Assembly: GCA_944472155.2 (NCBI GenBank)
Contig: OX235277.1
Location: 35,908,804 to 35,972,803 of the forward strand
Length of the DNA: 64,000 bases
Direction: 5' to 3'
DNA from: Trichobilharzia szidati
Taxonomy: Eukaryota > Platyhelminthes > Trematoda > Strigeidida > Schistosomatidae
Shown one piece after another: positions 42,005 through 53,443 of this stretch. Positions within the stretch are counted from its first letter, which is position 1. Each line of letters begins with the position of its first letter. A model generated the notes under the pieces. It saw only the letters and a list, made by a program, of their open reading frames with translations, ran no database searches and was not told the origin of the DNA. Position numbers and translations under genes: made by a program.

Positions 42005-42118
42005 CGCGTAGTTCTGAAAAGTCCCAAGTTCAAATGAAACAACTATCCAGTACTCCCTACTGGTTTTCATTAGTTCCCTAACTGAAACAAATCAAATACC
42101 TATAAACCGAAACTCGAA
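42005..42118 (+). repeat. SINE-A 3' fragment
   Basis: It starts near GCGTAGTTCTGAAAAGTCCC and continues ATGAAACAACTATCCAGTAC, TTTTCATTAGTTCCCTAACT and the tail CCTATAAACCGAAACTCG. The head is absent. The hammerhead core reads CTGAAAA. Confidence 0.6.
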
Positions 42119-42690
42119 AATTTAGGGGAATGAACTTGAAAACGTTAGGAATTCCAAACCGAAGAGTATTGGTAATAATAAGGAAAATAGTCAGGAAAAC
42201 TATACTGGCCAAAAGTAGTCTTAATTGAGACAAGAATTATAATAATAACGGATGGAATAAACGTGATAATGATAACAGCAAATAAATAAGAGATATTATC
42301 GTGGTAGATTCGAAGTGACCCCCCGTTCCTCCTCAGATGCAAGCGTCTCTCTGGGTTCATTTGACTTCTGACAACAGGGAATGATTTGATTAGTGTTAGT
42401 ATCATGTCCCTAGTCTATATGATGCATTGTTATTGAGATTTTTGGTACGCTGAATTCAGCTGTTTTCAACCATCACATTTACAATAGCGAACTAACCGAA
42501 CTGTAATCCATTATAATCTTAATTTTAATCTCTAATATGCCTTCCATCCTTATCCATCTCAACTTGACCTGTTAAAGATTCTCACTTGTGGATTTGCATA
42601 ATAGATTCACTGTAGTTTCTTTGTCGTTCTCATTAACCAAGGATATTCCTAATTGTATCCGGATTGTGCAACATACCTTAGGGAGAGAGA
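42119..42690. other. Unassigned stretch
   Basis: No recognised feature. Confidence 0.3.
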
Positions 42691-43515
42691 AAAAGCGCAA
42701 TACGTTGGATCGATAAGAAGACTCTAGAAGATTTGGACTTTGTGGATGGTTTCGATCTAATGTCACATAAATACGAAGACTTACAGGCGAGAACCAACAA
42801 GTTGGCAGAAGAAGCAGAGGAAACTGGACTTCAAGTTAACATAAAGAAGACAGAGGGGATGAAGATACCCAACAAACAACGAGAATTAATCACTGACAAT
42901 GCGATATATCTTAAGAAAATCGCTGACTACACTTACCTAGGCGACGCCGTTTCATCTACACGTGGCACGAAGGGGAATGTGAAAGCCAGACAGGCTCAAT
43001 AAAGCAAGATAGACCTACATTGATCTGAAATCAATAGGGAAACCTGCTGTACTCAACATAAGGAACAAGATTCAAAGTTTCAGCACTAATGTTCTTCAAT
43101 AAGATCCAAAGACTTGGCGTGTACATCAAGGATAGCATTTCGGACAGGTTATTGCAGACTTTTATCAACAGTTGCCTTCACTGTTTCGAAACTGAATGTT
43201 GAATGGCCAGACAGATAGGATTAGCAACGAGGAACTCTGATAATCTGCTAACCATCCAACAACCTACTGCTTAACAAATGTGTCGAAGAAAGAGGAGGCA
43301 GATTGAACACATTCTGAGAAGACCGCTGAGTGGAATGACACTCCAGACAGACCCCAAAATCGAACCAAAATAGGAAACAATGAGTTGTGCATATGCCCAA
43401 GAGTGCAGGAGACATGGGGGATACCATGTGGCTATGAGATTAGAGTTTATAGGCAGTCGTAGAGTCATATAAAGAGGACTGCGAGGAAATGAAGTGCTAT
43501 ATTCTACTAGGAACC
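42691..43515 (+). pseudogene. RTE reverse transcriptase palm-to-C-terminus fragment
   Basis: An 89-codon frame (42733-43002) follows LEDLDFVDGFDLMSHKYED, with FVDG where RTE elements have FADD, then TNKLAEEAEETGLQVNIKK, MKIPNKQ and DYTYLGDAVSSTRG. Beyond it the LQTFINSCLHCF and RISNEEL blocks are frameshifted. The active-site aspartates are lost. 5' and 3' ends are missing. Confidence 0.8.
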
Positions 43516-43549
43516 CATGAGAATTTGATTTATTTATTTATTATTTTAT

Positions 43550-43785
43550 TCCCTTACGTTCCCAGTGGAACATAGAGCTTCCAGTTAGAGGCTTGAATTT
43601 TTAAAAGCAGTGGTGTTTATTTTTATGGGATGAGGCTGCTAGCCTCATGCTCAACCTTCCCTCTTTACCAGTCTTATTACTGGCCTCATGAGGTAGAGGA
43701 GTGCGTTGGTGGCCGAGTATCAAACTCCCGAACCACATGATTGGCTGGCAAGCATTCCACCTCTGTGCCACCAACGCAATGAGAT
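43550..43785 (-). repeat. SINE-C copy
   Basis: Minus-strand order: head GCGTTGGTGGCACAGAGGTG, a decayed B box near CGGGAGTTTGATACTC, CTCTACCTCATGAGGCCAG, TTGAGCATGAGGCTAGCAGC, ATAAAAATAAACACCACTGC, and end CTATGTTCCACTGGGAACG. Confidence 0.75.
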
Positions 43786-44454
43786 CATTAGAACCTTGCT
43801 TTCTGAGTAACACTTGTTACTTGTTTTAAATTCTTATCGGGAAGAAAGTAATGCCAGATTAAATGATAAATGAGCATCCACCTTTATATTTATCTAAGCA
43901 GTAAAATAGGTGAAAGAATTCAGTGTTTCAGCTTAGTTTAAAGAGATAACCACACACACCCACACACCCTCATACACACCTACACAGAGTTACACATAGT
44001 ATGACAACCTTGACAACTGATTTACTTTGTTAATAGTTTTCAACAGTTTTATTTTGGTGAGTTTCAATAACAACAAAAAAACGACTGATTGATTGATCGG
44101 TTCATTGAGTGACTGACTGATACCATGTAGATAAGTGCTACTCATGCTTTCACTGAACCAGTTTTACACCCACACCTACGCGTGTATACAAGTACACTAT
44201 ATCATGCGGTCAACCTCAAAACAACAAAATGTCAGACATCATTATTCAGCTGTACCTGTCTTTAACAGTACAACTTATATTACTTTGATGTTCACACATG
44301 ATTAAGCGAGATAAAACTTCATCACCACATTCGAATAGGGAAACAGGTCTATCAATCAAAAGATGTTTCTGTCAAGAAAAGGTCCGGGGGGTTGAAATGC
44401 GTGTATTTATGTCTCGTCATGTTGAATACATTTCAGCTACATTCTATTTATATG
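43786..44454. other. Unassigned with CA-rich tract at 43948-43998
   Basis: No gene recognised. Confidence 0.3.
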
Positions 44455-45228
44455 TTATTATTACTATTGTATCCTTTAATTCCTAGAGAAACATAGGGCT
44501 TCAACCGTGCGACTTCACTGCCTTCGGTTCTCTGCTAGATTCTTCACCTGGCTCCATGTCTGGCCACACGTTTTCATATCCTCTTCAAATGACTTCCTCC
44601 AAGTCACCCTTGCACTGACGACCAACTCGCCGCTTCCCTTTCGGGTTCCACTCAAGGGCTAGTCCAGTGATGTCACTTGATGGTTTCCTTAGAGTATGGC
44701 TTATCCATCTCCATTTCTTCCTACCTATTTGTTTCACAATCGGTTCCTGGTTGGTTCGTTCCCAGAGATCTCTGTTGCTGATCTTTTCTGGCTGGCCATC
44801 TGATCTTGAGTATTGAGCGAAGACAACTGTTAATGAAGGTCTGTGGTTTGTTTGAGATGCTCTTTATGACGCACAGTGCAAGTCCCTGATCCGTATAGTA
44901 GCACTGACTTTACATTGGAGTTGAAAATTCGGATCTTATTTTTGATGCTGGGAGTTGCTGACCTCCACACAGACTTGAGAGTAATGAAGACTTGTCTTGC
45001 CTTTCCGATTCTTGCTTTGATATCCTCGTCAGTTCCATCCGCCTGTAGTTGAAACGATGCTTCTCAGGTAGGTAAAAGAGGTTGTTTCTTTCAGGTTCCT
45101 CCCATTTATGGCTATTGTCGTCTGTTGTTGTTGTTGCTGTTGGTGGTGTTGCCCAGGAATCTTCATCACCTTTGTCTTCTCTATGTTCACCCGGAGTCCT
45201 ATCTTTGATGCTTCTTCTGCCAATTTGT
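44455..45228 (-). pseudogene. RTE 3' half, 5'-truncated
   Basis: Minus-strand pieces: LAEEASKIGLRVNIEKTKVM, MKIPGQHHQQQ, INGRNLKETTSFTYL, LGSIVSTTGG, a LQTFINSCLRSILKIRW-like stretch and a KWRWISHTLRKP-like stretch. The 3' end lies at CCTTTAATTCCTAGAGAAAC with a TAATAATAAC tail at about 44455. It is closely related to 24.06 and 56.63 kb. No clear duplication is seen because the 5' junction runs into TA-rich sequence. Confidence 0.75.
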
Positions 45229-45275
45229 ATATATTTATATTTAAATATATTTATATATATTATATAGATATATTT
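45229..45275. repeat. TATA-rich microsatellite
   Basis: Irregular TATATTTATAT/TTAAATATATT run next to the RTE 5' truncation point. Confidence 0.7.
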
Positions 45276-45409
45276 CAGTGAGTGATGAAATTTTCAACAA
45301 AACCAATGCTTGGCTAAGAACATGTTCCTCGAAAAACATTACAGCTTTCAAAAACTGATACAGTTATACATACACATGACGAAATAGTCCTGAACGAAAA
45401 CTAATTGTT

Positions 45410-45760
45410 TCAAGTTCGACCATGGATTCATATCGATTAGAGAACTACTGAAAACCATCAGAATGTACTCGACAGCTGTTTCATCCTAGTTTCAGACTTA
45501 TCATCCACGGGGGTGCAAACCAGCCACCCCGTTCGGGTTACAAGTCAAGCTCATAGACCATCTAGCCACTGGGACTCGACCTAGTGGCCCAAGAATTATA
45601 ACTTCTACCAATTCGTGATTTTATAGCAACCACTAACCAGCAACCTAGGCTGGTATTTTTACTCACTCCTGACTGGATGCACCCCACTGGTCACGACTTC
45701 TTCTCTTTAGGACTCCAATCAACTAACTTTGCCCTGTAGCCAGGTACTAGTAAGCATCAG
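45410..45760 (-). repeat. SINE-A copy, near full length
   Basis: The plus strand reads GATTCATATCGATTAGAGAAC, GTTTCATCCTAGTTTCAGAC, a decayed B box (GGGGTGCAAACC), CCACTGGGACTCGACC, AATTCGTGATTTTATAGC and the upstream module CACCCCACTGGTCACGACTT. The hammerhead core on the minus strand is GATGATA-like and inactive. Confidence 0.7.
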
Positions 45761-45829
45761 ATTAATTTCCATGAGTTAGTAGTAAAGGGATTTGATTTTT
45801 TTCAAGTGTGACCATGGATTGATACCCTC

Positions 45830-46745
45830 TATTGTTTCATGCTCAAAATGAGATATAATTGTAATTATTATTAGACATATTTAAAATTTAGAAAGAAGAC
45901 TAGAAGTTCAGCAGAGATAGTTTCCATGCGATTTCACTATCAATAGCTGCGCAAGATATAAATATGTATATATAAGGACAACAATTCTTCAACTGTAAGA
46001 GCTACAAAGATTTCATAAATAGGGACTTTCATTGAGCCCCATTTTGGATATATCTAAATATCTTAACCATCCATTTGCGAAATGGCTAGCAGATCTCCCA
46101 CAGCCTGTTACAAAACGAATTTCCAATTACAGTCTTTAAGATACGTTTGAATTCGTTGGCTGTATAGAAGGCATGAAAGTGGGCGTCAAATGCATGATAC
46201 CACTTGATGTCGAGTCACTTTTCATAAACACATGCAGGTTATGGAGACGATTTTTATACTACTCAAGTATTTGAAAGGCAACAACTTGAATATTGGAATA
46301 CAGACTTCTAGATTAAAATAACTTCTACGTAGATGCCTTCTGAGCATCCACTTCACATTCATTGGTATTATTTAGCAGCAACAAGATGGCATGGCTATGG
46401 CATTACTTTTAGATCTGGGAATTGCAGATATTTTGATAGCAGTTTTCGAAAATGGTTCATTGAAATCGACCAGTGACAGCTTTTTCTGCATAAGAGGTAC
46501 ATCGAAGATAATTTTATCATTTATAACAACAAATTTGACGTAAATAATATACCTGAAAGTTTTAATAGCTTCCACTCGGCCATCCAATCTAATATTGAAG
46601 CAGAAGTAAAAACACGACACATAATCTGCTTTCTAAACGTTTGACTGACAAAGAAGACTTATAGGACTTTGGAAGAGTCAGTATTTGGGAAACCTATGCG
46701 CAAAAGACAGTTGACGGATGGCTTCATTATACTACATATATGACT
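45830..46745 (+). pseudogene. PLE-B reverse transcriptase fragment
   Basis: It parallels 9.9-11.0 kb in opposite orientation: KWLADLPQPVTKRISNYSL, a GVKCMIPLDVESLFIN block (for FDVxSLFTN), RYIEDNFIIYNNKFDV (YIED where the YxDD box lies), SFHSAIQSNIEAE, then KTYRTLEESVFGKP. Frames shift and stops are frequent. GIY-YIG is not reached. Confidence 0.75.
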
Positions 46746-46789
46746 CTGAATGAAGTCTCTACTAATGTTACATGATTAGAAGTAACGAT

Positions 46790-47045
46790 GTACCCTGGCA
46801 GCGACACCAGTGCGTCGGTGGCATAGCGGTTAGGACGCTCGCCGACCATGCACATGGTCCGGGGTTCGATCCCCCACCGACGCACTCCTTTACCTCGCTG
46901 AGCCAGAAATAATGTTGGTGAAGAGGAAAGGTTGGGCATGGGACTAGCAACCCCATCCTGTAAAATAAACACTGCTACAGAAACTTCAAGCCACTAGCTT
47001 GGAGCCCTATGTTCCACTGGGGGATGTGAAGGAAAAAAAATGTGC
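46790..47045 (+). repeat. SINE-C copy with imperfect target-site duplication
   Basis: Head GTCGGTGGCATAGCGGTTAGG, B box GGGGTTCGATCCCCC (about 46861), body GAAAGGTTGGGCATGGGACT, AAAATAAACACTGCTACAG and end TATGTTCCACTGGGGGATG plus A-run. ATGTACCCTGG before it and ATGTGCCCTAG after it look like a diverged duplication. Confidence 0.8.
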
Positions 47046-47382
47046 CCTAGGCTGGAGATATTGGTTGTTCTGCGCTCTTCATTTCATAAATAAGCTGGTA
47101 AGTGCTGGTGTGCCCTTTTGGATAATATAATACCTCAAAATGTTGTGAGTTTGAAAATAAATGCATGATAATACAATTTAACCTAATTTCACGGATTCTT
47201 ATCAGCTTCATACAACTTAAACCATATTAAAATATGATTTACAAAAGATCTGTCCAAACGTACATTTATCACAGTGACATTGAGTTATTGACTGAAAGTA
47301 TAAGGAGCATTATTCTGAAATGATGTGAGTCAACAAATTATTCCGTGTTAAATAGATTAACTGCTTTTAGCATAATTAGACA

Positions 47383-47635
47383 AGATGTGGCGCGTCGATG
47401 ATTCAGCGGTATAGCGCTGTCCAACCATGCACGTGGTCCGGGGTTCGAGCCCCTGCCGGCACAAACCTTTACCTCCCTTAGCCATTAACAATCCCGACTA
47501 AGAGGGAAGGTTGTGCATGAGGCTAGCAACCCCAAGCTGTAAAAATAAACACCAATACCACTGAAACTTCAAAAAGCTAAACCTTGAAGCTCTATGTTCC
47601 ACTGGGAAAGCAAAGGAATAAAAAAAGACAGGATA
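47383..47635 (+). repeat. SINE-C copy with imperfect target-site duplication
   Basis: Head GCGTCGATGATTCAGCGGTA, B box GGGGTTCGAGCCCC (about 47442), body CTAGCAACCCCAAGCTGTAA, end TATGTTCCACTGGG and an AATAAAAAAAG tail. AGACAAGATGTG upstream and AGACAGGATATG downstream fit a 12-bp duplication with two changes. Confidence 0.8.
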
Positions 47636-48019
47636 TGAGGGAGGAAGAACATAGTCAAAATTTCTCATGGAAACAAGGATTGGCTGGAGACAAAATACAA
47701 CCTCGGGCTACAGAATCTTAACTCAAATGCATGTATATGCAGAATGGCTAACCATGAAATTTTATACTGAAATACAGGAGTGAAGAAACGTACAAACTGA
47801 AACCCTTCTTGGAAAGTAACCAGTGTTTATCTGTTTAGTGTGTAAAGTGGAAAAAGCGTTTTATAAGGACCGAGAAAAGAATCAAGGATGCATTGAATGA
47901 GAACACCATCAACAAAGTTAGTATTCACTTAATTATCCACTAAGCACTGAAACCTTCAACTAAGTAATAATTTCTAAATGCTGGTTTCCAGGGATTTAAC
48001 TAATTTCAGGTTAGTTATA
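47636..48019. other. Unassigned stretch
   Basis: No recognised feature. Confidence 0.3.
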
Positions 48020-48265
48020 TCACGAACCGATGGTTAAGGTGGTGGCGGTGTATTATCAGGAATCGGTAGGAGTGAGAATTCATTGGCTGGTTATTGGATT
48101 CTAGCCCAAGTGGCTTAGTGATCAATGAACTCACCTCGTGGCCTGAAGTTCTTGTGTTCAGTCCATAGGTGAGGTTATGGTTACCTCCTACTGAATTATC
48201 CGAGACTGCGATGGAAAAGCTATCCAGTCCTCCCTAATTTTCAACAGTTTTCTAACTGATGCCGT
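48020..48265 (+). repeat. SINE-A2-like copy
   Basis: GAGTGAGAATTCATTGGCTG, CAAGTGGCTTAGTGATCAAT, a weak B box (GTGTTCAGTCC), CTACTGAATTATCCGAGACT, AAAAGCTATCCAGTCCTCCC and TTTTCTAACTGATGCC keep SINE-A order. The hammerhead core is decayed. Confidence 0.6.
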
Positions 48266-48885
48266 TTTGTCTTCCACCTTGAAACTAATAGTTTCGTCCA
48301 CCTTGTGGGTATTTCTGCAGGTTCTTACCTCAGTCGCCCGTGGTCTACTGTCAACTCAAATTATCCTGCTTAATGTTTTATGTACTTTTGCCTTGTTTAA
48401 GTTGTTGTGTGACAGTAGAGAAAAATTGATAAAGTCGCATAATTATAAAAAATAACTTCTTACCGGTCTATTGCATTCTATTGTTTTTGCTTCGTTTAAC
48501 TCTATCAGTTTGATGTATCTGCTAATTTTATCAGATATCTAAGTAAGAATTTTTCTTTGATTAGCAAGGTGAATAAATCTTAACTATGCGTGTAGACATA
48601 TTTGAAGAATTATTGAAAGTCAAGGAAGGCCAGGACAACTCTGTCATCCTAGTTTAAGACAACTGTTCAGAATTGCGTACGCATGACAGAAGCTGGAATA
48701 TTTGGATTGTAAGAAAAGCACTGCCTGTAATTGATATTTTCGGATGGGACCCAGTGTACCACAGCATAGATGCATATGTGACCAGTTATTTTGTTATTGT
48801 TGAATATTGGTACAATTGGAACGGCTTAAAGCTTTTATTTTGAAGTTCCATTAGTCATTGTGTAAAGGTAGAAGAAACGAGATTT
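48266..48885. other. Unassigned stretch
   Basis: No recognised gene or family. Confidence 0.3.
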
Positions 48886-49838
48886 TTAGAGAGATGCTTG
48901 TTAGCTATTCGGTATCTCTATATGGCCAAATTATGTACATCTCATCTTTAACGCACCATTCACACAAATATTCCGTGTCGTATTACTTATCAGCTTCCTT
49001 CAGATTGTGTTTCTTTCTGTTTCTTTCACGTCTCCCATATATCTCTGAAATGCTGTATCATTCGCCTTCTCCGACATCGAATCTGTCTCCCTGCTGTTTG
49101 ATGCTTCTCATGCCGATGAACGTCTCTTTTTATTATATATACTACCCATCATTCTTATCAGGAGCACACACCACAGTGGTATTGTTTCTCCTTACGGGAT
49201 CCAGTAGCTAACCCCACATAACGAACCCTAACGTTTACTGACCTAACCAAAAGCTAGGCGAGCTCTATGAGGATTACATTGACAGTCATTTGAACCCGGA
49301 TCACATGGTAGCTTGGCAAGTAGTTAACGATTAAATCATCGAGGACCAAATTGCTTTCAAATTTCAAGTAACTTAAGAATCCATACAGAGTCATATAATA
49401 GAAAAGATGTTCAGCGAAGAGTCACTCTCTTCACCGATATCATTCTAGGAAGGTACAATCGCATAATATAAACATGTAGTAAACTGTCTTAGCAGCAAAA
49501 GAAATATTTCCAAATATCTGTCATTACAATTGCAAATTTTGCATAACAAGTTACGTGACATAAAATGTGTTAATTGGGTAGAAACAAAAATGAAATTTAA
49601 TACAGGATTTTCATCATGAGCTGAAATTGGTCAGAGAACCATTGGAAAACCTGGGAGAACTGGACAGCTGAAATTAAATAAGTGAACCGAGTGATGCAGT
49701 ATAGATGAAGGGGCTGGTTAGAATTCAACTAAAATTGAACGAGAGCCAAGTTAACAGCAGTGTTAATAATAGGTAGAAATTTAATAGGAGGTGAAGGAAG
49801 AAAATAATAAAATTAAGATTAAGAAAGTAAAACATATA
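48886..49838 (-). repeat. Left arm of a large inverted repeat
   Basis: Read in reverse it matches 51612-53748 in segments: 48886-49183 with 53448-53748, 49188-49400 with about 51975-52187, and 49405-49838 (the PLE-B 3' terminal region, minus strand) with 51612-51975. An open frame of 117 codons at 48858-49211 lies in this arm and has no domain. Divergence between arms is clear but modest. Confidence 0.8.
49608..49672 (-). repeat. SINE-A 3' fragment inserted in the left arm
   Basis: The reverse complement starts CAGCTGTCCAGTTCTCCC and continues to TTCAGCTCATGATGAAAATC. The right arm lacks it. GAAATTTAA before and GAAATTAAA after may be the target duplication. Its 5' end lies six bases before the predicted ribozyme cut. 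Confidence 0.65.
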
Positions 49839-49856
49839 AATCCTCAATGTACAGAC

Positions 49857-50055
49857 GTGCACATGGTCCGGGGTTCGATCCCCGGCCGACACACTCCTTT
49901 ACCTTGCTAAACCAGAAATAATCCTGGTGAAGAGGAAAGGTTGGGCATGAGACTAGCAACCCCAATCCTGTAAAATAAAATAAACACTGCTTCAGAAACT
50001 TCAAGCCACTAGCTTGAAGCCCTATGTTCCACTGGGGAACGTGAAGTAATAAAAA
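49857..50055 (+). repeat. 5'-truncated SINE-C with exact 11-bp target-site duplication
   Basis: AATGTACAGAC occurs at 49846-49856 and 50056-50066. The insert starts just upstream of the B box (GGGGTTCGATCCCCGG) and ends TATGTTCCACTGGGGAACG with AATAAAAA. It is strong evidence that SINE-C moves by retroposition. Confidence 0.85.
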
Positions 50056-50066
50056 AATGTACAGAC

Positions 50067-51245
50067 ATTGGCGAAATGTGTTTCCCATATATTAGAATCA
50101 CAATTTGCCCATACACCTTCAGTATTCTCCTGTTTCGTCTTCCGTATTCTGCTTCTTTGTCCCACTTTTATGTTTCCCACGTTATTTCACAAGCACCATC
50201 ATTCACCAAATCCATCTCTCCACTAATCGAGATTCTTTCAGATGATGTAAAATATTTATATCTGCATTTACATACTACTTATAAATCTTGTCATCAGTAC
50301 AAGCCACATGATGACTTGACTTGTTAATTAATTAATTAATTATGAATTCTCTAGCATTATCAACACTAGCATTATCATCTTCATCGTCGTCACTGGAATT
50401 AGCAGTTTTTTTTCTCTCGAAACAACACTGAGATAATCTAAGATGAATGATGATGCATACAGGACGATTTAATTGTTCAATTAACTGCCTGATTGGCTGA
50501 TTGACTGACTGACTAACTGATTGATTGATTTGATTAACTGGTCGACTGATTCATTATATTGATCTCTACTGACTGATTAATTATTTTAATTAACTATTTA
50601 GTTAATTGTTTTTATTTGATTTATAGATGATGTACAATGTGCATATCAATACAAACTAATGTCATAATAAGTCAATATATACATATATGTGTGCATATAT
50701 TATTTATTATTAGTTATCATAATTTATTGTTATCAGGATCCTATTTTTATTATTTTATATTCTGAAGAATAAACGTATGTGCATATATGTATGTATTTAT
50801 GTACATATCTGTGTGTGTATGTGTGCACATGACGATATCATTGTAACAATAGGTACATGAATAATCATGATCTAATGTGATTACAATAATGGTCACAATG
50901 ATGATGGAATCTCCACATAATGGAAGTAGTTACTATCAAACTAAAAAACTAATACTTAAAACATGTTTGTATGTATGTGTGTATGTATGTGCGCTAGTGT
51001 GCATGTGTGTGTGAGTTTCTGTGTAAGCTTCTGCAGCATAAATCCATTCCGGAGTCAATTTAACAATGATAATAATAGTGATAATAATAACAAAATCTAT
51101 TAAGTTTTATGAATAATAAATAAGACTACCACACCAATAAAAATGTTTTTTTGAGGGGAAAATTTATAAATATAATAATTATTATTATTATAGTAATTAT
51201 TACTGAACTAAAATCTGGACAAATATATCTTGAGAAAATTGAAAC
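50067..51245. other. Unassigned spacer with many microsatellites
   Basis: Simple repeats include TTAA (50326-50340), GACT/GATT (50490-50530), TA/TG tracts (50680-50830, 50965-51020) and ATT runs near 51175. No gene recognised. It is the spacer between the arms of the large inverted repeat. Confidence 0.4.
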
Positions 51246-51249
51246 CAGT

Positions 51250-51550
51250 TCACCTTGTATTCCTAAGTATGCCAGCCGTACCCAGCATTTGTCATCAAAG
51301 CGTCTCATCGAACACTAACTCATAGTCATGGTTTTAAAAAGAAGACGAATGGTCTCCCAACCCCGCCTCGCCGCCCCTGAAGTCTTATCTGGGAACACAT
51401 CATCGAATCAGGACATCGAGAAACCCCACAAAACAACTTTAAAGTTATCTACAGAATACGTGGGAATCTTGTTAAAAGAGTACGAGTCAGACTTCTTCAA
51501 AACAGCGGAAGCAATGGCAATTTACGTGTTACATCCTGGACTCTGAGGAG
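51250..51550 (+). pseudogene. PLE-B GIY-YIG fragment
   Basis: Pieces in several frames: QFTLYS at the start, SSKRLIEH, LIWEHIIESGHRETPQNNFK (matching EHLVNTGH and SFKV), VIYRIRGNLVKRVRVRLLQ and KTAEAMAIYVLHPGL. The YIG region is deleted or scrambled. Confidence 0.7.
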
Positions 51551-52191
51551 AAAAGAGTTTTGTTCAATGATTGAATCTACAATGGAACTGGTCTATCTTA
51601 ACACCGGAAGTATAATTTTTGCTTTCTGTTAATTAACTGTATCATTATTTTCTTCCTTCACCTCCTATTAAATTTCTACCGCTTATTACCAATACTGTTA
51701 ACTTGGCTCTCGTTCAATTTTAGTTGAATTCTACTCAGCCCCTTCAAAACATACTGCATCACTCAGTTCACTTATTTAATTTCATTTTAGTTTCTACCCG
51801 ATTAACACTTTTTATGTCACGTAACTTGTTATATAAAATTTGCACTTGTAATGACAGATTTTTGAAAATATTCTTTTTGTTGCTAAAACAGTTTACCATA
51901 TATTTATATTATGCGATTGTACCTCCTTAGAATGATATCGGTGAAGAGAGTGACTCTTCATTGAATATCTTTTCTGTTATATGACTCAGAATGTGTTCTG
52001 AAGTTACTTGGAATTTGAAAGCAATTTGGTCCTCGGTGATTTAATAGTTAACTACTTGCCAAGTTACCATGTGATCTGGGTTCAAATGGCTGTCGATATA
52101 ATCCTCCTACAGCTCGCCTAGCTTTTGGTTAGGTCAGTAATAGTTGGGGTTCGGTATGTGGGGTTAGCTACTCGATCCCGTAAGGAGAAAC

Positions 52192-52996
52192 TTGCCTCAC
52201 CCCGGTGAAATGAACTTTGTTAAGTATGCGGATGATCTAACTATTTCAATGTCTGTTAACTCTCAGCTTGACTGTACTAAGATGAACAGCTTTCTATCAG
52301 AAATTAGCAAATGGTCTTCGTCTAACGGCCTTAAACTTAATCCTTCCAAATGTCAGACTGTTAATTTCAGTTTCCGATGTAAACGAAAGTTCAGTGAAGC
52401 CGTTTGTTCCTATGACCCTTGCAAAATCGATGATACTGATATAGAAAGCAAGTCTGAAGTTAAGTATCTTGGATTAGTTTTCTCTTCTGACCTATCCTGG
52501 TCTTCTCATGTCTCAGCAATTTCTAAAAGAATATTTCGTTTGACTTTTTACATTAAGAAGTTGAGGTACTGAGGCATAACCCAACCACTCCTCTTACAGT
52601 TTATCAGCTCGTGTATGTTACCTATTCCTCTTTACTGTTCACCCTTATTCTTTCTTGGATTACTTAAAAAGGGACTATGTCGTACTTCGTAGAACTCTGA
52701 AAACTGTCAGTAGGACGAGTGGTATCCCATTGGGCCATATCGCTGGCACTGTCACCGATAGGCATTCGATGTCATGCAACAGATTCGCTAGAGGAATTTT
52801 GTCAGACTCTGAGCACCCACTCTACCAGCAGCTCCAACCTTGTGTCTCCTCACGTAAAACAAGAAGTCTTTTCAGAAGACTTTATGCACGTACGTCTAAG
52901 TATAAAAATTCCACTATACCATATTTAGCACGTACTCTATGTGATGAAAATAGTGTCAGGCATGAACTAACTAACCTTCTTAGCACCACTAAATAG
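52192..52996 (+). pseudogene. CR1 reverse transcriptase, palm to C-terminus
   Basis: First frame: MNFVKYADDLTISM (YADD at 52225-52236), GLKLNPSKCQTVNFS, VKYLGLVFSSDLSWSSH and FRLTFYIKKLRY, then TGA at 52570. After one or two shifts: LKRDYVVLRRTLKTVS, HPLYQQLQPCVSS, RLYARTSKYKNSTIPYLAR, ending HELTNLLSTTK. The active-site box is intact here, unlike in most fragments of the window, but stops and 5' truncation make it inactive. Confidence 0.8.
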
Positions 52997-53443
52997 ACCA
53001 TTTCCTTCAACCTTAAAGCATTATACTTTATTATTATTGTATTTCTTATATTTATAATCCTCTCAATTTTTTCGTTTTGTTTATATTATTTTTCATAAGT
53101 GTGGACATAATTTTAAGCTGTATTATGACTGTTAACTTTGTATTTCACCTCACTATACCATATCAACAGAACATTAGACCCAATTATCCATAACATGCTA
53201 AAGTTTCCAAACTGAATCGACAATACCGTTTGAAACAAACTCACTGTTCTTAGTATTTATTATTATTATATCTAATAATTATGTCGTAAATGCGGACAAA
53301 TTCCTCCGATTAATTTTTGTTTTAGTTTTTAATTTCACATACATTTTGAGTAAATCAGATGCAATATTGTGACAAATACTGAGAATTCCATTCTGTATTA
53401 TAAGTACTGTTTTTGAAATAAAGTAAATTATTATTATTATTAA
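52192..53443 (+). mobile_element. CR1-like insertion with preserved empty site
   Basis: The left arm at 49181-49195 shows the uninterrupted target. The insertion lies between AAAC (52188-52191) and AAAC (53444-53447), so at most a 4-bp duplication formed. It is 5'-truncated just before the YADD block and ends GTACTGTTTTTG, AATAAAGTAAATT and (ATT)n like the 37 kb copy. Confidence 0.85.

Noticed and set aside
45029..45223. Independent 64-codon gene with a poly-Gln tract
   Set aside because: It is RTE coding sequence on the minus strand; the Gln run comes from a CAA/CAG expansion.
48858..49211. 117-codon ORF as a host gene
   Set aside because: It lies in an arm of the inverted repeat, its counterpart in the other arm is not open in the same way, and no domain is visible.
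50067..51245. CRISPR-like regularly spaced repeats
   Set aside because: Only simple microsatellites without unique spacers; the genome is clearly eukaryotic.
51943..51965. Hammerhead in the PLE-B terminus
   Set aside because: GTGAAGAG/CTCTTCA forms a hairpin, but neither CUGANGA nor GAAA is adequately conserved.
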